A stretch of 64,000 nucleotides of DNA from Thermophilibacter provencensis (GTDB lineage: Bacteria; Actinomycetota; Coriobacteriia; Coriobacteriales; Atopobiaceae), in contig NZ_JAUDEA010000001.1 in NCBI RefSeq assembly GCF_030372065.1, positions 248,001 through 312,000 on the forward strand, read 5' to 3'. Positions 49,840-57,693 of the stretch are shown here, piece after piece. The notes below the pieces were generated by a model. It searched no databases and was not told the DNA's origin. It was given only the letters and a program-made list of their open reading frames with translations. A program made the translations under genes and the position numbers. Each line of letters begins with the position of its first letter. Positions within the stretch are counted from its first letter, which is position 1.

Positions 49840-49960
49840 AACCTGACAAAGGGTGACAAGGGGGACAGGGTTAACTGTCATGAAGGGGCCGCCCGGCGTA
49901 ATGCCGGGCGGCCCCTTCATGACAGTTAACCCTGTCCCCCTTGTCACCCTTTGTCAGGTT
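49840..49960. repeat. Palindrome with perfect 58-bp arms, enclosing the kup terminator
   Basis: Arms 49840-49897 and 49903-49960 are exact complements around GTAAT. The inner GAAGGGGCCGCCCGGC looks like an ordinary terminator stem, and the outer layers are TGACA, AGGGGGACAGGGTTAA and TGACAAAGGG blocks of the palindrome family. A further half-copy follows at 49961-49995. Confidence 0.95.
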
Positions 49961-49993
49961 TCCTGACGGTTTACCCTGTCACCTTTGTCATCA

Positions 49994-51445
49994 CTAGCGC
50001 TCGTCGATGGGCACGTACTCGCCGCTGTGGGGCATCACGGAGTTGTAGGCGGGGCGGATGATGCGGCCGGCGCCGTAGAGCTCCTCCATGCGGTGCGCGG
50101 TCCAGCCGGCCAGGCGCGCCATGGCAAAGATCGGCGTGAAGAGGTCCTGCGGGATGCCGAGCATCGAGTAGACGAAGCCGGTGTACATGTCGATGTTGGT
50201 GCTGATGGGCTTGGTGATGCCGCGCACGTCGCGCATGACCTGGGGTCCGAGCCGCTCGATGCTGGCGATGAGGTCGAGCTTCTCGACCTGGCCCTTCTGC
50301 TCGGCGAGCTTGCGCGCGTACTCGCGGATGATCTCCGCGCGCGGGTCGGTCTTGGTATAGACGGCATGGCCCAGGCCGTAGAGCAGGCCCGCCTTGTCAA
50401 AGGCCTCCTTGCGCAGGATCTTGGCGAGGTAGTCCGCCACCTCGTCTTCGTTGTCCCAGTTGCGAACGTGCGCGGCAACGTCCTCGATCATGTCGCCGGC
50501 CTTGAAGTTGGCGCCGCCGTGCTTGGGGCCCTTGAGCGAGCCGATGGCCGCCGCGTAGGCGGAGTAGGCGTCGGTCCCGGAGGACGAGAGCACGCGCGTG
50601 GTGAAGGTAGAGTTGTTGCCGCCACCGTGCTCGGCGTGGAGGATGAGCATGACATCAAGGAGCATGGCCTCCTCGTGCGTGAAGCCCTCGTCGCTCTTGA
50701 GGACGTCGAGCACCGTCTCGGCCATCGTGTAGCCCTCGCGGACGGGCGGCACCATGAGCTTGGTGTCGTTCTGCTCGGCCACGTGGGCGGCGTGCGCCAC
50801 GGCGGCCGTGCGCGGCCAGCGGCCGAGAAGGGAGAGCGCCACGTCAATCTCGTGCGTGGGCGAGGTGTCGTCCGGCGTGGGGTCAAACGCGTAGAGAAGA
50901 AGCGTCGCGCGCTGCAGCACGTTCATGATGGAGTGGCTGTAGGTGGCGCGCGGGAAGATGCTCAGGTAGCCCTCGGGGAGCTGCTTGCGGGCGTCAATGC
51001 GGGCGCGGAAGTCGTCGAGCTCCTCATGCGTGGGGAGCTTGCCGGCAATGAGCAGGTACGCGACCTCCTCGTAGCCAAAGCGGTCCTCGGCCTGCGCCGC
51101 GGAGATGAGCTGGTCCACGCCATAGCCTCGATAGATCAGCTGGCCGTCGTCCGGCTCGATGCCGTGCTCGGTCTTGTTGTAGCCGTGCACGTTGGAGATG
51201 GTCGTGAGTCCGACGAGCACACCGGACCCGTCCGCGTTGCGCAGGCCGCGCTTGACGTCGTACTTTGCGTAGAGCTCGCTCGGAACCACATCGACGTCCT
51301 CGTAGCCATGGTAGAGGCCGTCCGAGGCGGGCGGCAGGCCGAGGCCTACCGACGGCATGGGATAGGCGTCCGCAATGTGATCGAAGGCTGGCGTCTCATG
51401 GGGCGTGAGGATGGGCCACCCCCCGCCCTTGGGCATGCGAATCAT
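49994..51445 (-). CDS. gltA: Citrate synthase
   Basis: Citrate (or 2-methylcitrate) synthase of 483 aa that condenses oxaloacetate with acetyl-CoA. Active-site blocks are LILHAEHGGGNNSTF near 265 (His), GSLKGPKHGGANFKAGDM near 305 (His) and GLGHAVYTKTDPRAEI near 355 (Asp). The N-terminal extension of about 60 residues is typical of the long type in Coriobacteriia and clostridia. GAGGAGGT precedes ATG 51445. It is monocistronic and convergent with kup. Confidence 0.94.
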   Translation of the reverse strand: MIRMPKGGGWPILTPHETPAFDHIADAYPMPSVGLGLPPASDGLYHGYEDVDVVPSELYAKYDVKRGLRNADGSGVLVGLTTISNVHGYNKTEHGIEPDDGQLIYRGYGVDQLISAAQAEDRFGYEEVAYLLIAGKLPTHEELDDFRARIDARKQLPEGYLSIFPRATYSHSIMNVLQRATLLLYAFDPTPDDTSPTHEIDVALSLLGRWPRTAAVAHAAHVAEQNDTKLMVPPVREGYTMAETVLDVLKSDEGFTHEEAMLLDVMLILHAEHGGGNNSTFTTRVLSSSGTDAYSAYAAAIGSLKGPKHGGANFKAGDMIEDVAAHVRNWDNEDEVADYLAKILRKEAFDKAGLLYGLGHAVYTKTDPRAEIIREYARKLAEQKGQVEKLDLIASIERLGPQVMRDVRGITKPISTNIDMYTGFVYSMLGIPQDLFTPIFAMARLAGWTAHRMEELYGAGRIIRPAYNSVMPHSGEYVPIDER

Positions 51446-51510
51446 AGGCTACCTCCTCGGCGGTGGGCATCGCGTCCCGCCGCGCTCCTAGACCGCCGAC
51501 CCCGTTGGGC

Positions 51511-51816
51511 CTAGAGGCGGTACATGTACCTGAAAACCTCCTCGCGCTGCATCATGATCTGCACGCCGAGGCTCTCGGAGAGGGCGTCGAGCTGCTCCTT
51601 GAGCTCGGAGAAGCTCGCAGAGCCCAAGTCGACGAGCATGGTCATCGTGAAGATGCCCTGCAGGATGGTCTGAGAGATGTCCAGGATGTTGGCCTGACGC
51701 TCCGAGAGGGCACCCGCCACCGAGGCAACGATACCGGGACGGTCGCTTCCCAGCACGGTGATGATGGCGCGGCTCTCGGGGGCGCTCTCGTTCGTCTCAA
51801 GCTCGTCTGCGGCCAT
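51511..51816 (-). CDS. ACT domain protein (UPF0237)
   Basis: Small 101-aa protein consisting of an ACT ligand-binding fold: AIITVLGSDRPGIVASVAGALSERQANILDISQTILQGIFTMTMLVDL at residues about 17-65. The family is typically next to a DUF711 gene, which is absent here. It probably binds an amino acid. ATG 51816 follows AAGGAGGA; the ORF extending to 51852 has a weaker start. Confidence 0.9.
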   Translation of the reverse strand: MAADELETNESAPESRAIITVLGSDRPGIVASVAGALSERQANILDISQTILQGIFTMTMLVDLGSASFSELKEQLDALSESLGVQIMMQREEVFRYMYRL

Positions 51817-51933
51817 GGCTCCTCCTTGCGGTAGGCACGTGTCGGTGACCATCCATTCTAAAGGAGCGCGCGGTGCGGCGCAGAACGCACATGAGACTGT
51901 GCCAAACCGGAAACGCGCGGAGGGCGGCGCGGG

Positions 51934-52431
51934 CTAGTTCTCCGCCGCCTCCCCCATGCGCTCCTTGAAGAGCATGGCCACGTCATCGGGCGTGCACCCC
52001 AGGGCCACGGCAAGCTCTGAGAGCGAGCGCTCGCGCGCCTCCTTGAGGATGCGCTCGTAGGCCACGGGCGGCTTCTTGTTGCGGGAGGAGAGGTCCGCCA
52101 TGCGCGCGCGGAAGGTCTTCACGATGCGCACCGAGTCACGGCAGGTCCCCTCGCGCATCTTGGCCTTGTAGTGCTCCTCTTCGAGGGAGTTGTTGCGCGC
52201 CTGGTACTTCTCGACCTCAATGGAGGGGTACTCGTTGATGATCCGCTCGGCCTCGGCACGAGAGAGCACGGGGCGCAGGCGCGCCTCGTTGGCAACGGGG
52301 AAGCTGATGTGCACGGGATGACGCTTCCCCACGGGCAGAAGCCGGTAGACCGCCTGGGCGCCCTCGGTCACATCCTCCACGCGGCAGACTCCCTGACCGG
52401 GATGGACGAGGTACTCCCCAATGGCATACAT
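51934..52431 (-). CDS. CarD/CdnL family transcriptional regulator
   Basis: RNA polymerase-binding regulator of 165 aa. The N-terminal RNAP-interaction domain starts MYAIGEYLVHPGQGVCRVEDV and the C-terminal part is all helical. CarD proteins stabilise the open complex, notably at rRNA promoters in actinobacteria. AAAGGAG precedes ATG 52431, with a TATACT box 25 nt upstream. It is monocistronic. Confidence 0.93.
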   Translation of the reverse strand: MYAIGEYLVHPGQGVCRVEDVTEGAQAVYRLLPVGKRHPVHISFPVANEARLRPVLSRAEAERIINEYPSIEVEKYQARNNSLEEEHYKAKMREGTCRDSVRIVKTFRARMADLSSRNKKPPVAYERILKEARERSLSELAVALGCTPDDVAMLFKERMGEAAEN

Positions 52432-52455
52432 AGGCCACTCCTTTCACGTTTGTCC

Positions 52456-52461
52456 AGTATA
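52456..52461 (-). promoter_or_regulatory. Candidate -10 of the carD-type gene
   Basis: TATACT on the minus strand; no convincing -35. Confidence 0.4.
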
Positions 52462-52580
52462 TCACGCAAAAGGGTTTTTTCCTGCCGTTTACGGATAGAG
52501 TATTGAATTCTTACACATGTACCAGTATTTTATTACGTTTACCTTCAGGAAGCAGGACGGCGAGAAGGACCTCAAGGCGC

Positions 52581-53249
52581 CTAGTCCACGATGGTGACGC
52601 TCGTGATGACCGGCTGGTCCTCCTCGGCAACGTAGCCGCTCTGCTCGTCCGCAACGGGCACCTGCTCGCAGATGGCGTCGACGACCTCCATGCCGGAGGT
52701 CACCGTGCCAAAGGCGGCGTACTGCCCGTCGAGCGAGGAGTTGGTCTCCTGCATGATGAAGAACTGCGAGCTCGCGGAGTCGTAGTCGCTCGCGCGCGCC
52801 ATGGAGATGGTCCCGCGCACATGGGGGATGTTGTTGTCCACGCCGTTATCGGCAAACTCGCCCTTTATGGACTCGTCGGAGCCGCCCGTACCGTCGCCCG
52901 CCGGGTCACCGCCCTGGATCATGAAGCCGGGCACCACGCGGTGGAACGTGAGGCCGTCATAGAAGCCGCTCTCCGCGAGGTGGCAGAAGTTTGAGACCGT
53001 GATGGGCGCCACGTTGGCGTTGAGCGTGACCTCGATGGACCCGTAGCCCTCCACCTCGATGACGGCGTGGTGCGTCCCGGTTGCGTACGGGTCGTCCGGG
53101 TCCGCCTCTGCGGAGACGTCGCCGGTGGCGGGGGCGGGCTCGTCCTTCTCGCCCGTAGAGCAGCCGCCGCAAAGCGCTACGACGCACACCGCCACAACGA
53201 GGGCGAGCATGCCGAGAAGAACGGAGCGGGTCAGGCCTAGACGCTTCAT
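52581..53249 (-). CDS. Cyclophilin-type peptidyl-prolyl isomerase, lipoprotein
   Basis: Exported folding catalyst of 222 aa. The signal peptide ends in lipobox ALCGGC (Cys near residue 29), then an acidic linker, then a cyclophilin domain: ITVSNFCHLAESGFYDGLTFHRVVPGFMIQGGDPAGDGTGG near 80-120, with the catalytic Arg in FHRV, and SASSQFFIM near 160. It anchors to the outer face of the membrane. ATG 53249 overlaps the brnQ stop by 4 nt (ATGA). Confidence 0.93.
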   Translation of the reverse strand: MKRLGLTRSVLLGMLALVVAVCVVALCGGCSTGEKDEPAPATGDVSAEADPDDPYATGTHHAVIEVEGYGSIEVTLNANVAPITVSNFCHLAESGFYDGLTFHRVVPGFMIQGGDPAGDGTGGSDESIKGEFADNGVDNNIPHVRGTISMARASDYDSASSQFFIMQETNSSLDGQYAAFGTVTSGMEVVDAICEQVPVADEQSGYVAEEDQPVITSVTIVD

Positions 53250-54631
53250 GAGATGGGTCCTTTCTGGTTGCGAGGGCGTCCGGGGCCGCAGAGCCCGGAG
53301 ACGATGACGGTCAGCGCGGCGGTGAGAAGGGCGGGCAGCACCCACCCGAGGCCAACGTCTGAGAGCGGGAGCAGGTCGAGCGGCAGCGCGAGGCTGGGCG
53401 CGAGGGCGTCGCGCAGGCCCGTCACGGCACTCACGACCACCGTGACGAGCACCGTGAGCGGCCAGGCGGCAGGGGCGCGGCCAAAGACCCGACGCAGCAT
53501 CCCCATGAGCACCAGCACGATGGCCGGCGGGTACAGGATGCCCAGAAGCGTTGCCGAGAAGGACAGGATGGCGTCCAGCCCGAGGTTTGAGACGGCGCAG
53601 GAGAACGCCGCAAACGCAATGGCGCAGGCGCGGTAGGACACGCGCGGGAGCTCCCCGGCAAAGTAGGTGCCGCAGCAGCTGATGAGGCCAATGCACACGT
53701 TGAGGCAGGCAAGCAGGAAGATGGCCGCCACCACGACGGTCCCCACCAGGCCAAAGTGCGAGGTCGCCGAGGCCGTGATCACGGCGGCGCCGTTTGTTGC
53801 GCCGGCGAGCTGGGCGCTCAGCTCAAAGCCCACCGCGGCCAGGCCGCCGTAGACCGCCATCATGAGTACGCCCGCGATGACGCCCGCGCGGCAGACCTCC
53901 CGCATGACGCCACCGGACTCCGTGACGCCCAGGGAGCGGATGTTCTCCGCGATGACGATGCCAAAGGTAAGCGATGCGAGCAGGTCCATGGTCTGGTAGC
54001 CCGTGAGGAAGCCCTGGACCGCCGGGGAGCCGTCATAGGGCGAGACGGGCGCGACGTCCGGCAGAGAGTCAACGCCGAGAAGCGACGCGAGCGCGGCGCC
54101 CACGACGGCCACGATGAGCAGGATGAGCGCCGGGCCGGTAAAGCGGCCGAGCAGCCTGGTAAGGCGCCCCGGGTGCATGGCGAGCACGTAGGCCAGCGCA
54201 AAGAACGCCACCGAGAAGACGAGGCGCGCGACCTCCGGCGAGACGGCGTCCCCCAGAAGGGGCGAGAGCATCTCAAAGGCCGTCGAGGCCGTGCGCGGAA
54301 TGGCGAGGCACGGGCCGATGGCCAGGTAGACAAGGGCAACAAAGAAGCGCGAGAAGAGCGGGTGGACGCGTGCGGCAAGCTCGCGCAGCGTGCCCGAGAG
54401 CGCAACGGCGACGATGCCCAGGACGGGCAGGCCAACGCCCGTCACGAAGAAGCCGACGAGGGCGGGGAGCACCTCTCGACCCGCCTGGACGCCGAGCAGC
54501 GGCGGCAAGATCAGGTTTCCCGCGCCAAAGAACATCGAGAACAGCGTGATGCCCACGAAGAGCGTCTGGCGCGGTGCGAGGCCGCCGCGCGAGGCAGCGG
54601 CCCCGGACCCGTCGTGCTTCTCGGTCTCCAC
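53246..54631 (-). CDS. brnQ: Branched-chain amino acid transport protein (LIVCS)
   Basis: Sodium-coupled importer of Leu, Ile and Val, 461 aa, with about 12 membrane segments. The N-terminal LFVGITLFSMFFGAGNLILPPLLGVQAG near 25-50 is the BrnQ signature. The start is GTG 54631 with GGGAGG upstream, only 14 nt after the end of the tannase-like gene. The cyclophilin gene overlaps its stop. The three form one operon on the minus strand. Confidence 0.94.
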   Translation of the reverse strand: METEKHDGSGAAASRGGLAPRQTLFVGITLFSMFFGAGNLILPPLLGVQAGREVLPALVGFFVTGVGLPVLGIVAVALSGTLRELAARVHPLFSRFFVALVYLAIGPCLAIPRTASTAFEMLSPLLGDAVSPEVARLVFSVAFFALAYVLAMHPGRLTRLLGRFTGPALILLIVAVVGAALASLLGVDSLPDVAPVSPYDGSPAVQGFLTGYQTMDLLASLTFGIVIAENIRSLGVTESGGVMREVCRAGVIAGVLMMAVYGGLAAVGFELSAQLAGATNGAAVITASATSHFGLVGTVVVAAIFLLACLNVCIGLISCCGTYFAGELPRVSYRACAIAFAAFSCAVSNLGLDAILSFSATLLGILYPPAIVLVLMGMLRRVFGRAPAAWPLTVLVTVVVSAVTGLRDALAPSLALPLDLLPLSDVGLGWVLPALLTAALTVIVSGLCGPGRPRNQKGPIS

Positions 54632-54645
54632 CTAGCGGCGCCTCC

Positions 54646-56631
54646 CTACTCGGTGCAGCAGGACGTGACCCAGCGGATGAGGTTTGCCGTGGGCGTTCCC
54701 GAGCGCTCTGCGAGGACGTGGCCCTGGCCCCAGACGGGCGTGTGGGAGACGTCTGCCACGCCGTCATACTTGCGCAGCGCGAAGACGATGTTGGAGGCCG
54801 TGGCGAGCGGGGCCTCGGAGTCAAAGAGGCCCTCGTTGATGCGCCAGTGGGGGGCAACGCTCGCCTGGCCGTAGCCCTCGTAGTGGCCGCTCAGCCAGAA
54901 GAGCGGGTTCATCATGGAGACGCGGGCCTCCATGCTCGTCTCAAGGGAGTCCACCTTCTCGAGGTCGGTCTCCCAGGCGGTCTCGTACTCGGGGTCCCAG
55001 TCCTCGCACTCGGCGTAGGCGTCCATGTTCTTCTCGACGATCTCTGCCGCCATGGCGTCGAAGTGCAGCGTGGACTCCTCGCCAATGCCAAAGAGCTGGT
55101 TGCTCTTGGAGCTGCGGTCAGGCAGGTCAAAGGGCGAGGCCGCAAGCGTTGCGGGGCGCATGTGCAGGGCAAAGTCGCGCAGGCTGGAGACGGAGACGCT
55201 CGAGGAGCCATGGCTGTAGTTGATCCACCAGCTGTCCGCGTTGAGCGCGGCAAAGTAGCTCTGGGCGGAATCGTAGATGGTCGACTGAACCTGGGCCACG
55301 CCGACGGGCATCATGACCTGGGAGGTTGTCTCCACGGTCTCGGCACCCGCCTCGCCCTCGGCCTCCTCCGAGTTGATGACCTCGGTGTCGCCGGGGACCT
55401 CCCCCGCCTCGCCCTCGCCGGTGCCGTCCGCCGGCACGCTTCCGGAGGTCGTCGGGGCGGTCGTGGCATCGGCGGCGCGGGTGGCGGCGAGGTTGGGGTC
55501 GCCCGGGAAGGTCGGCTCCTCGAGCCGCTGCGGCGTGTAGGTGTAGGGGAAGGTGGTGTTCTGGACAAAGTAGGTTGCCGCCTCGTCGAGAACGCCGATG
55601 AGCGCGGAGGCGTAGGAGCCCATCGAGAAGACCCCCGCCTCAGTCTCGTCGAGCGTGAGCTGCGTGTCGTCGTCGGCGCGCAGGTCCATCTCGTTGACCC
55701 AGGCGCCATAGGACGCGGCAAGCTCCTGCGAGAGCATGCGAGTCCATGTTCCCTCGGCGCGCGTGGCGTCGTCGGCGTATTGGCCCTGGCACCACTCATA
55801 AGCGGCGTCGGCGGTGTCAAAGGAGGTCACGGGGCACCACGAGGCGCTGCCCGAGATAGCGTCGGAGACCATCTTGCCCTCGGAGTCGTGCGTGACGGCA
55901 CCGATGGACGCGAGGTAGGGCTCGTAGAGGGCGGCGTCGCCGGACGCGCCGAGCACCGCGCTCACGCCGCCGCCGGCGCCAAAGCCAAAGACAAAGACGC
56001 GGCTCGCGTCGCACGGGAGGCAGCCCGCGTTGTAGCGCAGGTAGCGGATGGCGGCCTTGAGGTCCACCACGGGCCAGGGGGAGCCGCCCGGGAAGAGCTC
56101 GCCCGTCCCGGACGAGGTGTCATAGCCCGCGGAGCGACCGCGGAAGCCCGCGTAGACGTAGATGCAGCCCGCCTCCATGTACGGGGCGAGGCCCTCGTAG
56201 TCGTAGGCGGTGGGGCTTGCCTGCGCCGCGAGGGTACCGGTGTTGATGGGCATGAGGATCGGCGCGGTCGCGGGGGTGAAGTTGCCCACCACGGCCTTCT
56301 CGTTGACGGCGCAGGAGAAGGTTGAGCCGTTCTCCTCCGCGGTGAAGTAGGCGCCCGGGACAAAGATCGCGAGCGACTCGTACGTCTCCGTGGCGGGGGA
56401 CTTGCAGTACGTCAGCCCCAGCTGATAGTAGATGTCGTTCTCCTCGTCATAGCGCCAGGCAGAGGCGTCAAGGGCCAGGCCCTCAAACTCGGAGAGGTCA
56501 ACGGAGGGCTCGGGGTCGGCGGGCTCTTCCGTCTGGGTTGGCGTGGATGGCCTCGAGGGCGTGCATCCGGCAAGTCCCACCATGGTGCCCGCGGAGGCCA
56601 ACGCGAGAAATTCTCTTCTTGTGCAGCCCAT
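54646..56631 (-). CDS. Tannase-like lipoprotein lacking the catalytic Ser
   Basis: Exported lipoprotein of 661 aa: RREFLALASAGTMVGLAGC is a Tat-like, lipobox-ending signal. The mature part resembles bacterial subtype B tannase (alpha/beta hydrolase): RYLRYNAGCLPCDASRVFVFGFGAGGGVSAVLGASGD near 205-235, and WWINYSHGSSSVSV and SHTPVWGQGHVLAE near the C-terminus. Where tannases have GxSAGG, this protein has GFGAGG. A Glu/Gly/Ala-rich low-complexity insertion lies at 390-440. ACAAGGAGG precedes ATG 56631. Activity is doubtful. Confidence 0.75.
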   Translation of the reverse strand: MGCTRREFLALASAGTMVGLAGCTPSRPSTPTQTEEPADPEPSVDLSEFEGLALDASAWRYDEENDIYYQLGLTYCKSPATETYESLAIFVPGAYFTAEENGSTFSCAVNEKAVVGNFTPATAPILMPINTGTLAAQASPTAYDYEGLAPYMEAGCIYVYAGFRGRSAGYDTSSGTGELFPGGSPWPVVDLKAAIRYLRYNAGCLPCDASRVFVFGFGAGGGVSAVLGASGDAALYEPYLASIGAVTHDSEGKMVSDAISGSASWCPVTSFDTADAAYEWCQGQYADDATRAEGTWTRMLSQELAASYGAWVNEMDLRADDDTQLTLDETEAGVFSMGSYASALIGVLDEAATYFVQNTTFPYTYTPQRLEEPTFPGDPNLAATRAADATTAPTTSGSVPADGTGEGEAGEVPGDTEVINSEEAEGEAGAETVETTSQVMMPVGVAQVQSTIYDSAQSYFAALNADSWWINYSHGSSSVSVSSLRDFALHMRPATLAASPFDLPDRSSKSNQLFGIGEESTLHFDAMAAEIVEKNMDAYAECEDWDPEYETAWETDLEKVDSLETSMEARVSMMNPLFWLSGHYEGYGQASVAPHWRINEGLFDSEAPLATASNIVFALRKYDGVADVSHTPVWGQGHVLAERSGTPTANLIRWVTSCCTE

Positions 56632-56749
56632 CGTCCCTCCTTGTGCGTGAGCGTTCAGCCGCGGGTATTATTGTACGCAACGAGAGGACCGCAAGGCCCC
56701 CGGGCGGGGGCATACCATCAATTGCCAATAGCGAGACGCCGGAGGAGCC

Positions 56750-57094
56750 ATGTTCACGTTCTGGCACAAAGAGTCCGAGTCCGTGCCCGAGGAGGAGCCC
56801 CAGCTCCCCGCCGACACCAAGCGCCTGCGCCTGCGCTTTGTGGGCGAGGTCCAGGGGGTGGGCTTCCGCTGGACCGCCTCGCTGGTGGCAAAGAACCTCG
56901 AGCTCACGGGATGGGTGAAAAACGAGCTGGACGGCTCGGTCACCGCAGAGATCCAGGGCAGCGAGTCGCATGTGGGCGCGTTCTTCTCGCAGATGCTCGA
57001 GCAGTACCGGCGTCACCCCATCCACTACGTGGTGTCCGAGCGCGAGGACATTGAGCCCCTGGTGGACGACAAGCGCTTTGAGGTGCGCTACTAG
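56750..57094 (+). CDS. Acylphosphatase
   Basis: Small 114-aa hydrolase of acyl phosphates. The core is LRFVGEVQGVGFRWTASLVAKNLELTGWVKNELDGSVTAEIQG at residues 27-70, with the catalytic Arg in GVGFR and Asn in VKNELDG. About 25 acidic residues precede the core. CGGAGGAGCC lies before ATG 56750. It is monocistronic, and repeat array B begins 26 nt after the stop. Confidence 0.93.
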   Translation: MFTFWHKESESVPEEEPQLPADTKRLRLRFVGEVQGVGFRWTASLVAKNLELTGWVKNELDGSVTAEIQGSESHVGAFFSQMLEQYRRHPIHYVVSEREDIEPLVDDKRFEVRY

Positions 57095-57119
57095 ACCGTA
57101 TACGGCTCTCGCCGACACA

Positions 57120-57465
57120 CCGAGAAAACCTGGGGGCTGTACCACATCTCCTCTGACATGGCGAGAAAACCCAGGGGCTGTACCACCAGTACGTGGGCGT
57201 GACGAGAAAACCTGGGGGCTGTACCACTTTCTTCTCGGCGCGCCGAGAAAAACCGCGGTCTGTACCAACGATGTGGGTGTCCACGCCTGTGGAAACGATT
57301 CCACTTCGTCTGAACCCGCTTCCTCGCGGTACAGAGGGCGGTTTTTCTACGACAGCGTGGTACAGATGTCGGAGTTTCTCGACATGAGCTCCACGCGCGT
57401 GGTACAGCTGCCCGGTTTTCTCGGCGCGTCTCTTTGATATTGGCACAGAGGCTGGGTTTTCTCAG
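57120..57465. repeat. Array B: eight 26-bp units, four forward and four inverted
   Basis: It has the same unit as array A. Forward units start at 57120, 57161, 57202 and 57243; inverted units at 57326, 57357, 57399 and 57440. Start-to-start distances are 41, 41, 41, 83, 31, 42 and 41. The central gap holds a palindrome GTGGAAACGATTCCAC (57289-57304). It fills the 450-bp gap between acylphosphatase and tRNA-Phe. Confidence 0.92.
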
Positions 57466-57544
57466 CAGGCGGCGCAGGCAGCCCACATGCGCCCGTCATA
57501 GCAAAGCAGGCCGGAGACACATGGCCTCCGACCTGCGAAAGTTC

Positions 57545-57620
57545 TGGTGGCGGGGAAGGGAGTCGAACCCCTGACACGGGGATTTTCAGTCCCCTGCTCT
57601 ACCAACTGAGCTACCCAGCC
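57545..57620 (-). tRNA. tRNA-Phe (anticodon GAA)
   Basis: A 76-nt cloverleaf on the minus strand with encoded CCA. D arm GCTC...GAGC, anticodon stem GGGGA/TCCCC with loop CTGAAAA (GAA), and T loop TTCGACT. The acceptor stem has a U4-C69 mismatch (GGCTGGG against CCCCGCC). Confidence 0.95.
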
Positions 57621-57693
57621 ATTTGGTGCAGGGATTACTATACCAAACTCCCCATGGGTGTCAAAGACTTTTTTGGCTTCTCGCCCGCAAGGC

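Noticed and set aside
47503-49947. Minus-strand ORF of 814 codons opposite kup
   Set aside because: Shadow of kup; the composition is that of an antisense frame.
45492-57465. CRISPR arrays
   Set aside because: Units vary in six or more central bases, change orientation, have 15-16 nt spacers and no cas genes.
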